Shown here piece after piece: positions 47,016 to 57,387 of a DNA stretch of 64,000 bases; position 1 is the stretch's first letter; the number at the start of each line of letters is the position of its first letter. This DNA is from Diphasiastrum complanatum (Eukaryota > Streptophyta > Lycopodiopsida > Lycopodiales > Lycopodiaceae), in the NCBI GenBank assembly GCA_029204225.1, contig CM055111.1:28230340-28294339 (forward strand), written 5' to 3'. The notes under the pieces were generated by a model. It saw nothing but the letters and a program-made list of their open reading frames with translations. It searched no databases and was not told the DNA's origin. A program made the position numbers and the translations under genes.

Positions 47016-48262
47016 ATGATGGGGATGGAGGTTAAAGCCTTACAAGATGAGAAGCTCGTCTGGTTAGCTCAATCTGCACCGGACACAAGGCCGCTTTCCC
47101 AATCAGAGATGAATCTTCTATGGCGTCAGGTGCAGATTTCTAGCCAAACCCTAAATAGCTACCAGACGGATTTCAATAAGTATCGGACAAGCACAACGCA
47201 AGAGCTCACCCAGGCCAAGCAAGACCTCAAGACATGCCAAAAATACATGGAAACAAAGGCCCAGCCCTCGTGGTAATTCCACTGCCACCTAATTTTGACG
47301 CTGCATAGGCTAGTAGCAGTCAAGATCAGAGCCAGCAGGCAGCAGGGGGATTTCAACCAAATCAAGGGTCCGAAGGCCAGGACCACGGGCAGACAAATGC
47401 GGCCGCTGAGACGCACGACCAGATCCAAGGCTCAACCACCAGCCAAGGCCCAGCAACATCATCCAGAGGGTCACGAACGATATCTACCAGTCGGGCCTTC
47501 CAAAGACCAAAATCCGTGGAGGAGAACATCAATGAATTTTTATCCAAATATCTCCACGAGTCATCAAGAGGCGGCTGGCAGTTATCATTCTCAGCTCAGA
47601 CCATCAAGGGAAAAGAACTGCAAGCCTTACTCGCCCTCCAACCACAACTGGAGTGGCGTCAGTAGTTATTTGAGAGAGACCCTGCGGCCATCAGAGCTTA
47701 CGTGACGAGTCCGCAATAGTTATGGGTGAACAAGCATTTCCTACCATGTCCAAGAAGATCCAAATGGGCGGAATGCGGCGCTCCTCTGGACCAGATCACA
47801 CTCAACAATCTCAACTGGCCAATCATCAAATCCGAATATGGGTGGACAACGGATGTAGACACCATAAGGGCTCTCTCCGTATTTTCCAGCCGATACATTA
47901 ATTGCCCCGATCCCACAGTCCGCGCGGCAGCCACTTACGCCCGGGACTTGGAATATTTAATGGGCATTGAAACAAAATGGGATGATTTCCTTCCCTCCAT
48001 ATTTTTTGATCCAAATAAGGCACTCACTTCCGACAAAGTCGAAGACCAGCTGCCAGTCGCTCGCGTATATTACCGAGCTGCATTCCTTGGCAATCCCTGG
48101 ACGAAACGATTCCAAGCATGGGTGGATCATGAATGGTTGACAGGAGTTCACAAGTCCTTCCACATGCCAAAGAACTCGAAGAAACTGGATCGTCTCAACT
48201 TCATGGAAGACGTTACGGGATATCTCATCCACAAAAGGCGGTCCAAGAGAACGCTCTACTAA
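47016..48262 (+). pseudogene. ORF-X C-terminal half in element D
   Basis: Starts in the coiled coil (VKALQDEKLVWLAQSAPDTR, NSYQTDFNKYRTSTTQELTQ) and runs through a Gln/Gly linker into the conserved domain. From 47726 to 48262 the domain is open for 178 codons: SKWAECGAPLDQITLNNLNW, ATYARDLEYLMGIETKWDDF, VYYRAAFLGNPWTKRF, WLTGVHKSFHMP, ending RTLY. It is the least damaged copy of the domain. The stop is 47 bp before the 3' LTR, as in element A. It is rich in aromatic residues and conserved Trp. No known motif or membrane segment. Confidence 0.7.
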
Positions 48263-48308
48263 ACTGGCAGAGTGCCGAGGGACTGACACTACTTCAGGCC
48301 GTGGGTCT

Positions 48309-49130
48309 TGTTGGGGGTATTCCCAACAGAGTGTATATAAATAAAATCCTCCAATAAAATGTGTTGTGAGGGCATGGCATCCTGCGTGTATAAGCCCATG
48401 GCCCAATGAGCACGCAATTGAAGTTGTAAATAAAATAAACTTGACTTGGACCTTGTAATTAAAATAAAACTAGAGGCCCAATGTCATTTTTAAACTTAGA
48501 GATCACTTTTTAGAGTTTGGTCCAAATTGGGACTCACATGAATCTTGTGATTTCTAATGTCCTTTTTGTGGACCCTTGGATCAAGTTGGGTCCAAGATGA
48601 ATGGTTAGGATCATTGTGAATATTAGCCAATAAGATTGAGGGGCAAGGGCCTTCCCCATTTTATAAAAAGGCACCATTTGTACACTATTTTCATGCTTAA
48701 TGAGAAGGAGAAAACTCTACCATTTTTGGAAGAGAAGCATCCTCATTTGCTATTCACTACTTGCTATTGCTCTTAGTTGTGTTTTCTATTGCTTTTTATT
48801 TCCATGTGTTATTGTTTGCCATAGTGAATATTTTTCCATTAGGAAGCATAAGGAGCATTTGAGCTAACCTCCACCCTAACTCTCTTTGTCTCTCTTTCTC
48901 TTCTCTTCTCAATCTCTTCTTCTCCATCATTTCCCTTCAACCAAAACTATGATGAATGTTAGTGTAGATGAGTAGAGTTAAAGAGGAGTAGTATAGTGGT
49001 GAGTAGAGTTAAGGGAGAAAGTAGGAAATTAACTAAAAGTAGCATCTATGCATAGTTAGACACCTATCTAGTGACCTAACATTTGTTGACAGGCGAAAGG
49101 GTTATACTATGGAAGATCTCCGACCCCACA
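48309..49130 (+). repeat. Element D 3' LTR
   Basis: 822 bp, TGTTGGGGG...CCCCACA, followed by TSD GACTA. Differs from the 5' copy by scattered substitutions. Confidence 0.93.
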
Positions 49131-49431
49131 GACTATCCATCCACCCACACCCCTACTCCCTCGTTAGCATCATCATCATCAAACGCATCTGCTCCATCCA
49201 CCGAACTGTTGTTGGAGCAAATGACAAAATTACACAAACAACAGATGGAACAACTTACGGCGCAGTTTGACCAGAAATTGAAGGCCTTACAAGGAGCTGT
49301 AGCAGTAATGCCACAACAACCAGAACCAAACTAACTACAGTATCCAAGATGGGAAAATGTATGGTATTCATTGTGCACGCAAAACCATATAGCGATCGAG
49401 TGTCCAATCCTGAAGCAAAATCAGAGATGCA
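49131..49431 (+). pseudogene. Element C gag, resumed after element D
   Basis: The frame continues YPSTHTPTPSLASSSSNASA, then ELLLEQMTKLHKQQMEQLTA, to a stop after PEPN at 49332-49334. It then reaches a first knuckle (CTQNHIAIEC) near 49375-49410 and is abruptly fused to pol at about 49430. Confidence 0.8.
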
Positions 49432-50304
49432 TTGGTTTCAGCACCAATCTTATGTCCACCCAATTGGTCCATTGAGTTTCATGTGCATACGAACGCATCG
49501 AAGTATGCAGTTGGAGCAGTCTTAACCCAGCCAAGAGAACACAAAAAGGATTTTCCAATCCAATTTGCAAGCCGACAGCTCAGTGATACAGAAATAAATT
49601 ATTCAACCACAAAGCGAGAAGCATTGGCGATGATCTATGCGGCTAAGAAATTTCGGCACTACCTGATGGCCACACATTTTGCTTTTTATACGAACCATCA
49701 ACCCTTGCTCTATCTCGTTAACAAAACTTGCAACACAGGGAGAATCACCAGATGGCTACTTCTGTTATTGGAGTTTGATTTTCGGATAGTAGTCTGCAAG
49801 AGAAAACAACACTACATGGCAGATCATGTGTCGCAAATCAAGGGAAAGGAGGTCGCAACCCAACCCGATGATGAGTTGGCCGATGCTGCCTTATTTTATG
49901 TGGACACAGTACCAAAATGGGCTGCCAACATTGTTGAATATCTAATGTGGGGCCAACCAGACAAATCACTACCAAAGGCGGATCAGCTAAAATTGATCTT
50001 GAAAGCTAGACCTTATCAGCTGATTGCCGACCAATTATACCGAAGAGGACCAGATGGGATTCTTCGGCGGTGTATTCTTCCTCATGAGACCACCCAGATT
50101 ATTTCGCTTTCACATGAAGGCATGGGTGGAGGCCATTTTGCATCTGACATTATAGTTCACAAGATCTTGCAATCAAGATGTTGGTGGCCAACGATTCATA
50201 AGGATACGAAAGAATACTTGAGGAAGTGCGATGTGTGCCAAAGGGCAAGGAGACCAACGAGATTGAATTATGACCTACTACACCCGATCTTAGCCCAAGT
50301 GTGA
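49432..50304 (+). pseudogene. Element C RNase H and integrase N-terminus
   Basis: A 290-codon open frame. RNase H: FHVHTNASKYAVGAVLTQ, TTKREALAMIYAAKKFRHYL, FYTNHQPLLYLVNK; the expected catalytic Asp in HTDAS and TDHQPL both read Asn. Integrase zinc-binding HHCC: the His pair in SHEGMGGGHF, Cys pair in CDVCQRA. The catalytic integrase core is absent because the frame runs into the Copia E LTR at 50300. Although open, it has no own start and lacks RT, so it is a fragment of pol. Confidence 0.88.
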
Positions 50305-51029
50305 AGATTATTAAAATATTATCTTCCTATCTCGAGTTAGGGGTCATGTCCATGGTGATTTCCACTAAATTTCATGCTGTACATAAAAGGAGTGTAAATT
50401 GAGCACATATCCTTCTAGTTTAGCTCGGATTTGAGTTAGACAGGTTCAATTATGATGACATGCAGATGTTTAGATAGCATGCAAAGTTTTACTGTATGCA
50501 TGCAAGCCACATGCAATCAGTGCATGCAACATGCAAAGTAGTTTCTGTGATCTACACATGTCTAGACAATTTTATGAGTTGACATGCAGTACATGCAACA
50601 TCCATGCAAGCAGTTACACATGTGGATCTATGGTAGGTGAATTAGTTCAGTTAAGTGGACTTTCCATGCAACTCCACTGTAGGAATTCGAGTCTCTCTCA
50701 TGTAGGGAAAGTTGGGCATGTTTTGCATTATTGTGAATATTGAGATTTTGGTGTTTTGGACTCATTCTCTCTCTACCCGAGTTTTCTATGCTTGATTTTC
50801 TCTCTCTACCCAAGAGCAGTCTTTTTTTCCCATACTGAACACTTAGAATTATTTCTGACATTCATTTCTCATAGTGAAGAGTCAGATTTTTTTCATAAAA
50901 GTATGCCATTGTGCTCTTGCCTTAGATTTTCCAAGCATATTGTTCTTTGATCAATCTTGTGCAATCACAACACCTCAGTAAGATTCTGTAGGGTGTGTGG
51001 TGAAGTTCACACGTGCTAAAAACTTCACA
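50300..51029 (+). repeat. Element E 5' LTR with CATGCA cluster
   Basis: TGTGAAGAT...AACTTCACA, 730 bp. Between 50458 and 50680 the hexamer CATGCA occurs about ten times. No second LTR copy is in the window. Confidence 0.85.
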
Positions 51030-51041
51030 TGGTATCAGAGC
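51030..51041 (+). promoter_or_regulatory. Element E primer-binding site (tRNA-Met type)
   Basis: TGGTATCAGAGC immediately after the LTR. Confidence 0.92.
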
Positions 51042-52077
51042 TTCATGCCTTAAAGAGGTGAGGGTGTATACATCAGATTATCAGTGTTTTTGCTTGCAGG
51101 AACTTGGATTTTGGAGAGGGATTCAAACTCCCGAGAAACAAGCAATTTGTGGATCATAAGTGGATCAAATCAAGGCTGATCTGATCCAGCAGAGCTTTGT
51201 ACGGATAGAGAGCTCACATGTGTGAAATCAGCCCTCATTAATGAGTGCTACTTCTCAAGGAATGATCCAAATTTGATGTTCTATAGCTTGTAGGATAGGT
51301 ATTGAAGAGTAGAATGTGTTGCTCTTGTTTCTAAATCAATTTGATTTGTTTTTAGAAGAGTTTTAGGCAATCAGAGAGTTTGAGAGGGTACTCAACTCGT
51401 GGGATATGCCAAAGTGAGCTCACATCTGTCTTTTTGACCATTTTCATCAATTTTCATTGTCAATCAAGTAGAATTGGATAGAAGTGAGTGTTCTGAGGTC
51501 TTAGACTTTTCATTTCACACATATTACTGTGTTTGAGTTGAAAGTAAGTTCCTAGAGAGTTTATCAATACTTTGAAACTCGTGGGAGAGATAGACTTCTT
51601 GCTTGCATGTGCTTCTTCTTTTGTGACTGAAGCAAGATCCAAATTCAAGATAGATTGATTTTCTGTATTGAGAATTTGTTCTCGCATCTGTTGCTAGATT
51701 TCATAGGGTGGATCAACATATATGTTAGATCCTAGATTGAGATAGCAAGCAACATCCTTTCAACTCCATTTTTTATCATTAACCAGAATTGCCCTTCATT
51801 TTATAAAAATGAATGTTACCAATGAAGTGTAAAAAGAGATCAGTACATGCACCACTGCCAAGGAAGCTTGGGATACTCTAAAAACAATCTATGAAATCAA
51901 AAATTCTTCTAGATTGCTTACACTTAGAAAACAAATATTTCTAAGTTATCAGAGAGTAGATGAGAGTGCTTCATCATATGTCATGAGAGTTAAGGATCTT
52001 CATCAAGAGTTAGCTGGTACTAGTGATGCTCTTAAGAACACTGAACTTGTTCAAGTGGTCCTAAATGGACTTGAATT

Positions 52078-52681
52078 TCTAGTTAAGTATCCCCACGAGT
52101 CATCCAGAGGCGGTTGACAGACATCATTTTCGGTGCAGATAATAACCAGAGTGGCATCAACAACTCTTTGAAAGAGACCCTGCGCCCATCAGGGCCTATG
52201 TGACAAGTCCGCAACAACTACAGGTGAACGTGCACTTCTTGCCATGCAGACGATGATCCAAATGGGCGAAATGCGACACCCCTCTGGACAAGATCTTTAT
52301 TCAAAACTTCAATTGGCCAAGAATTCCATCAGAGCACGGTTGGGATACAAATGTAGACGCCTGAAGGGCTCTCACCCTATTTGCCAATAAATATTTCAAC
52401 TGCCCTGATCCAACAGTCCGCGTGGCAGCCACTTACGCTCGGGACTTAGAGCATTTAATGGGGATTGAAACCAAGTGGACCAATTTTCTCCCCCCCATAT
52501 TCTTTGATTCTAATAAGGCACTAGCCTCCGACAAAGTTGAAGATCAGCTGCCAGTTGCTCGAGTCTATTACCGAGATGCATTCCTTGCCGATCCCTGGAC
52601 GTGCAGATTCCAAGTGTGGGTCGACCAAGACTGGTTGACAGGAGTCATCCTTGAGAGGCGGGCCAAGAAGACTCTCTACTA
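52078..52681 (+). pseudogene. ORF-X C-terminal domain fragment fused to Copia gag
   Basis: It begins KYPHESSRGG, has a deletion near 52140, then ATYARDLEHLMGIETKWTNF, VYYRDAFLADPWTCRF, WVDQDWLTGV, a further deletion, and ends KKTLY at 52682, 47 bp before an LTR. Fourth copy of the domain in the window. Confidence 0.75.
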
Positions 52682-52728
52682 AACTGGCAGAGTGCCGAGG
52701 GACCGGCACTACTTCAGGCCGTGGGTCT

Positions 52729-53511
52729 TGTTGAGGGTATTCCCAACACATTGTAAATATATAAAATTGACCAATAAAATGTGTTGCGAGGGCATGGCAT
52801 CCTGCGCGTATAAGCCCATGGCTCAATGAGCATGCAAGTTAAGTTGTAAATAAAATAATAGACTTGGGCCCCTTTGTAATTAAAATAAAACTTGAGACCC
52901 AAAGTCAATTTTAAACTTAGAGTTTACTTTTTTAGAGTTGGGTCCAATTTGGGACTCACATGAATCTTGTGATTTCCAATGTACTTTTTCTGAACCCTTG
53001 GATCAAGCTGGGTCCAAGATGAATGAATAGGATCAATGTAAATATTAGCCAACAGGATTTTGGGGCAAGGGCCTTCCCCATTTATAAAAAGGCACCATTT
53101 GTACTCTATTTCCATGCTTAATGAGAAGGAGGAAACTCTACCACTTTTTGGAAAGAAGCATCCTCATTTGCTATTCACTACTTGCTAATGCTTTTGATTG
53201 TATTTTCCATTGCTTTCTATTTTCATGTTTATTGGTTGTCTTAGTTAATGTTTCTCCATTAGCCACTCTCACTCTCTATCTCTCTCTTTCTCTCTTCTCT
53301 TCTCAATCTCTTCTAATGTCCCCTTTCCTTTCACCTACAATCATGATGAAGGTAGTTTAAAGGAGTAGAGTTAGTGGAAGTAGTGCTAGTGGTGGTAGAG
53401 TTAGATGAAAAGTAGGGAACTAACTAAAAGTAGCATCTATGCATAGTTAGGTGCCTATCCAGTGAACTAACCCTTGTTGACAAGCGGGAGGGCTACTACT
53501 ACGGCCCTACA
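52729..53511 (+). repeat. Family-A 3' LTR, partner lost
   Basis: 783 bp, TGTTGAGGG...CCCTACA, with TATA box TTATAAAAAGGC near 53080. The right flank ATCGT lies within the integrase of gypsy element 2, so its element inserted there. No family-A 5' LTR in the window is preceded by ATCGT. Confidence 0.88.
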
Positions 53512-54320
53512 ATCGTTTCGTTTCGTTGCTTCCACTTCAACATTCTTCGTTGCATAATCCGTCGCAACCAAAATATATCGACACTTATTGTGTTGAGTAA
53601 CTGGCTTTATTGGACCCACAAAATCAATCCCCCACTTTTCAAATGGTGCAAGTGGAATGATTGGCGTTAACAGCCAATTCATAGATTTGGTTGGTTTGCC
53701 AGATCTCTAGCATGGATCACAAGATCGAATATAAATGGACACATCCTTAAACATGGTAGGCCATCAATACTTGGTGGTCATAACCTTATTAACAATGTTC
53801 TTCAAAGCAAAATGTCCACCGACATCTTCGGAATGCAAAGGTTGAATAACTTTTGGAATATCTTCCACTTCAAGACATTTTCTTAGCTGATGATCTGCAC
53901 TAAGCTCATATAGAACGTTGTTAATAATGTTATAAGGTGCAACTTTGTATTGAAATATTGTCTTCTTCTCCAAGTCATATCCTTCAAGATATACCTGATC
54001 TTTGAGATAAATAATTATATCGGAATATAAAGAATTTGTAGAAGATATTTTGAATAAATTTTCATTTGAAAAATCATCATTTAAGGGTTCTTCAATCCTT
54101 CTCGTACTAAGTCGTGAAAGATAATTAGCATTAGTATGATACTTTTCTCGACGAAGCTCAACTTGATATGTGAACTCTTGTAGCAACAAAACCCAGCGAG
54201 CAATTCGACCAGATAAATCAGGTTTATTAACAAGATACTTCAAAGCATAATGATCAACATGGAATATAAAAGCATATCCCAGCAAATAATGTTGAAATTT
54301 ATTTACAATAAAAATCATTC
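53512..54320 (-). pseudogene. Gypsy 2 RNase H end and integrase N-terminal half
   Basis: RNase H tail: NKFQHYLLGYAFIFHVDHYA, LKYLVNKPDLSGRIARWVLL. Integrase zinc region: HSEDVGGHFALKNIVNKV; then the first catalytic Asp block FEKWGIDFVGPI and VATDYATK. The frame ends at KRND against the inserted LTR. Stops and a shift occur near 53690-53765. Confidence 0.85.
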
Positions 54321-55609
54321 AAAGTGCTTCTCTTTCTATTGCTGAAATTTTTTTTTCGAGGAACTAAGCTGATGGCTAGCATAGTATATTGGATGGTCTT
54401 TCTTCTGTTCGTCCTTCTGGCTCAGACAAACATCAATAGCAAATGCTGACACATCAACATAACAATGAAATAGTTTTGTCCAGTTAGGTGGTCTCAGATT
54501 TGGAGCATTAATCAATCTGTGCTTAAGTTCTTTGAATGCTTTCTGTTGTGCTAAGCAAGGTACTTCTTAAGTAACTGTGTAAGGGCTACAGCAATATAGG
54601 CATGATTCTGGATAAATCTTCAATAATAACCAACATGTCCTAAGAAACCTCTTAGTTCACGTAGATTCATAGGTATCAATAGATTCTTTATCACTTCAAC
54701 TTTATGTTCGTCGACTTCAATTCCTCTGTTGGATATTCTATGGCCCAGAAGTATACCATCTGGCATATCGAAAAAAGATTTTTTGGGGTGAAGTGACAAA
54801 CAAGTGTCTCGACACCTCTGCAATGAAGCTTCAGTTTCTGTATATGAGTCTTGATATTACTGTAAACACAGAAATCATCAATGAAAATTTGAGAAATGTT
54901 CTTAGAAAGGCAGCAAAAATTAGCATCATAATTCTCTGAAAAGTAGCTGGTGCATTACAAAGACCAAAGGGCATTTTATTGTACGCATAAGTGCCCCAAT
55001 CAGAAGTAAAAGTGGTCTTCGGTTGATCCTCCTTCCTTAATCCAACTTGATTCTAGCTAGAGAAGCCATCACAGAAACTGTAACGTTCTTGCCCAGCGAC
55101 CCGGTCTAGAATGGAATCCGTAAAGGGCAATGGATGGTGATCTTTCTTTGTAACAACATTCAGCTTTCTAAATCTTAGCAAATTTGAATCTTGCTAGTCT
55201 TCTTCTTTGGAACTACAACAATGGGAGATACCCATTCACTACTTAAGACAGGATAGATAATATCTGCCTTAAGGTGCTTGTTGAGTTCATCTTCTATCCT
55301 TAGAGAGTACTTTGGATTGAGATGATATTGTCTCTGTCGAACAGGCACAATATCTTCTTTAATATCAATGTGGTGCTCGCCAAATTCAGCAAGTATTCCC
55401 TTTAAATATTCAAGCAACCATGCAAATACATCTTGGTACTCTTTCAACAGCTCAGTAAATTTTGCTAATTTTGTCTCTCCAAGGGACTTAGAAACATGCA
55501 CAAATTTTCCAGGTGCAAGTTCAATTAGCTCTATAGAATCTGGCAGAATTATACCTTCCATCATATTGGCATGTGTATGGCCATGAATTTCGCGTATGGC
55601 TGACTGCAT
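54321..55609 (-). pseudogene. Gypsy 2 reverse transcriptase
   Basis: Pre-RT (DVFAWLLEYLKGILAEFGEH), then LKADIIYPVLSSEWVSPIVV, AYNKMPFGLCNAPATFQR and the catalytic FIDDF, an xxDD form used by Athila-like elements. A thumb with DGILLGHRISNRGIEVDEHK and LRELRGFLGHVGYY follows. Frameshifts near 55170 and 54900 and several stops break it. Confidence 0.85.
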
Positions 55610-57387
55610 AGATTTATTCTTGTTGTCAGCCAGGTCTTTATTACCAAATTCTTGTTCAAATTCGTCAAATTCCTCATATGTATCTTCATCATCTACATCA
55701 GAATTTTCAGAATTCTGGTCTTCAGCTTCTCATTCACTCACATCAGCATTTGCATTGCATACATCGAAGAGTTCTTCTTCACCATCCGATGAATCATTAT
55801 TCTCGTAGCATTCGAAATAATTTACTTCAATGTCTGATGCATAAGAGAATATATTAAGATCATAAGAAGAATCTTCTGAAGTAAAACTGGTGTCGGACAC
55901 AGGAGTTTTGCCTTCGTATCTGTCACAACTCTAGGAAATAATCTGTTCTTCTAGCTTACCATGATTATTTTTCTCGCTAGTTTGGAATCTCAGTTCTCTA
56001 GACCTCCAGTGTACACTTGCATTAGCCTGATAAAGCCAAGGTTGTCCAATGAAAACAGAGTAAGATGACAAACCAAGTGGCTTGATAACAATGAAGTTCA
56101 TTGTAAAAGGCTTGGCTTGTATGTATATTGTCATATCTTTCAATTCACCAACAGGCTTTCTTTGTGTTGAATCAGCCAATTTGCTATTTTTTTGGGTTGG
56201 TTGAATATTAGTCGAACCCAAGGCATGAGCAGTGTCTTCAGTTATTATGTTGACGTTCGAATCTAAGGCAATCGACACTTTTTCAATTAAACATCCAGCA
56301 ATTGTGACATCAATTTCCGGTGCACCAAGTTCTCCTAGATCAATAGATAATATGCCAACATCTGGCAGAGAAATTAGCTTCTTCTTCTTAGGAGCAGAGA
56401 GACCTTTTAACTGCTTGCGATAATAATTGTTATCTGTCAACAATTGCTCAAAAGTTATATTAGGTCGAAGAGAACCAATATCAGTTATTATATCATAGTC
56501 TTTCGCTTTTGTTTTCGAGATAGGTTTATCAATAATGGTCTCCGAAAGTTTTGTCTTCGTGATTTCCACGTCCCCTTCCTCAAAGGTGGCTTTCTTCTCT
56601 GCCGCAGCTATCTGTAATTCAGAATTGATATTTCTTTCGCTTCCGCAGAAATATCCTTTGAGAATAACTTGGCAGCGTCACGATCATAATCAAAATCAGC
56701 TTCAGATCTTCCTTCGTTATTGACTTGTTCAAAGATTTCTTTTTCGAGGACTTTCTCCGCTTCTTTGAAGATGCTTTCATATCAGGTTTCGAGAAAATTT
56801 TGCTTCTTGTAGTCACTTTAAATAACTTCTCGACATCACATCAACCTTCTGCACAACAGCATCAGCCAAAGATTTTAATTTCGAATCAACAACAGTAGGT
56901 GTAGCAACAAACTGGTACTTTGGACGCGACTTCAGTGATTGTGGACAATCCGGATACTTGTAGCTAGGTTCTTTACAGTTCGAACACAAAGGTATAAATC
57001 CGATCGTTCTGGTTCACCACAGTTATAATAGTTTCCCAAAACAGGTTTATTCGAACTAGAAGCACCAAAAGATTCTGGTGGGTTGTGTCTCTTTACTACA
57101 AACCTTGTTTGCCTTGTTGGAATGGTGCTACAGGACCTTGAACATAATTGGTAGTCGCATCATCTTGAAATATAAAAAGCACTTCCTAAGAAGGATCTTC
57201 GACATACTTTACGTTTATAGATCTACATTCTTCTTTAGAATGTCCAAATGTACCGCATTTCGTACACCATAGTCCTGAGTTCAAAGAAGAAGCTTTCAAT
57301 CTTTTGTCTTCAACTTATGAGATTTGAACTTTCAAGTTGTTGAACTTCTTATTAAGATCAGCCATATGATTCTTCCAAAGTTTCCAA
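55610..57387 (-). pseudogene. Gypsy 2 gag C-terminus and protease
   Basis: Knuckle CTKCGTFGHSKEEC (about 57250), a second with CSNC but Tyr for His (about 56985), a basic Lys/Ser-rich linker, then the protease segment. GILSIDLGELGAPEIDVTIA, IEKVSIALDSNVNIITEDTA (active-site Gly of DSG reads Asn), LIQ-type strand VFIGQPWLYQANASVHW. 56569-55931 is open for 212 codons. Confidence 0.8.

Larger units (their letters stand above)
42598..49135 (+). mobile_element. Element D: family-A retrotransposon inserted in element C gag
   Basis: The element is 42603-49130 (6528 bp) with the 5-bp duplication GACTA at 42598-42602 and 49131-49135. LTRs of 824 and 822 bp are very similar, so this is one of the younger insertions here. 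Order: LTR, primer site, leader, gag with knuckles, protease piece, then ORF-X coiled coil and C-terminal domain, LTR. RT, RNase H and integrase are missing, the same architecture as element A, but the deletion edges differ (D keeps protease). Confidence 0.93.
39878..50299 (+). mobile_element. Element C: family-A gypsy, broken, hosting D and cut by Copia E
   Basis: 5' LTR 39878-40668, primer site 40670, leader, gag 41942-42602, then element D (42603-49130). Gag resumes at 49131 in YPSTHTPTPSLAS. Near 49430 gag is fused directly to RNase H, then an integrase N-terminus, ending where the Copia E LTR starts at 50300. Protease and RT are deleted. C's own 3' LTR may be 52729-53511, but the flanks do not match (TACAC on the left, ATCGT on the right), so its right end is uncertain. 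Confidence 0.75.
50300..52077 (+). mobile_element. Element E: Ty1/copia, 5' part only
   Basis: 5' LTR 50300-51029, adjacent primer site 51030, a leader, then a partial gag (about 51811-52077: MNVTNEV, KEAWDTLKTIYEIKNSSRLL, LRKQIFLSYQRVDESASSYV, NTELVQVVLNGLEF) with one early stop. At about 52078 gag is fused in frame to ORF-X sequence, so the rest of the element was lost by deletion. It is inserted in the integrase of element C. Confidence 0.85.
53512..57387 (-). mobile_element. Gypsy element 2 fragment (Athila/Tat-like)
   Basis: Same family as gypsy element 1, on the - strand. It runs from gag nucleocapsid (about 57387) to the first part of integrase (53512), where the family-A LTR interrupts it. 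It lacks LTRs and the primer site. It keeps the RT, RNase H and integrase N-terminal pieces that element 1 lost, so together the copies show the full pol order gag-PR-RT-RH-IN. Confidence 0.85.
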
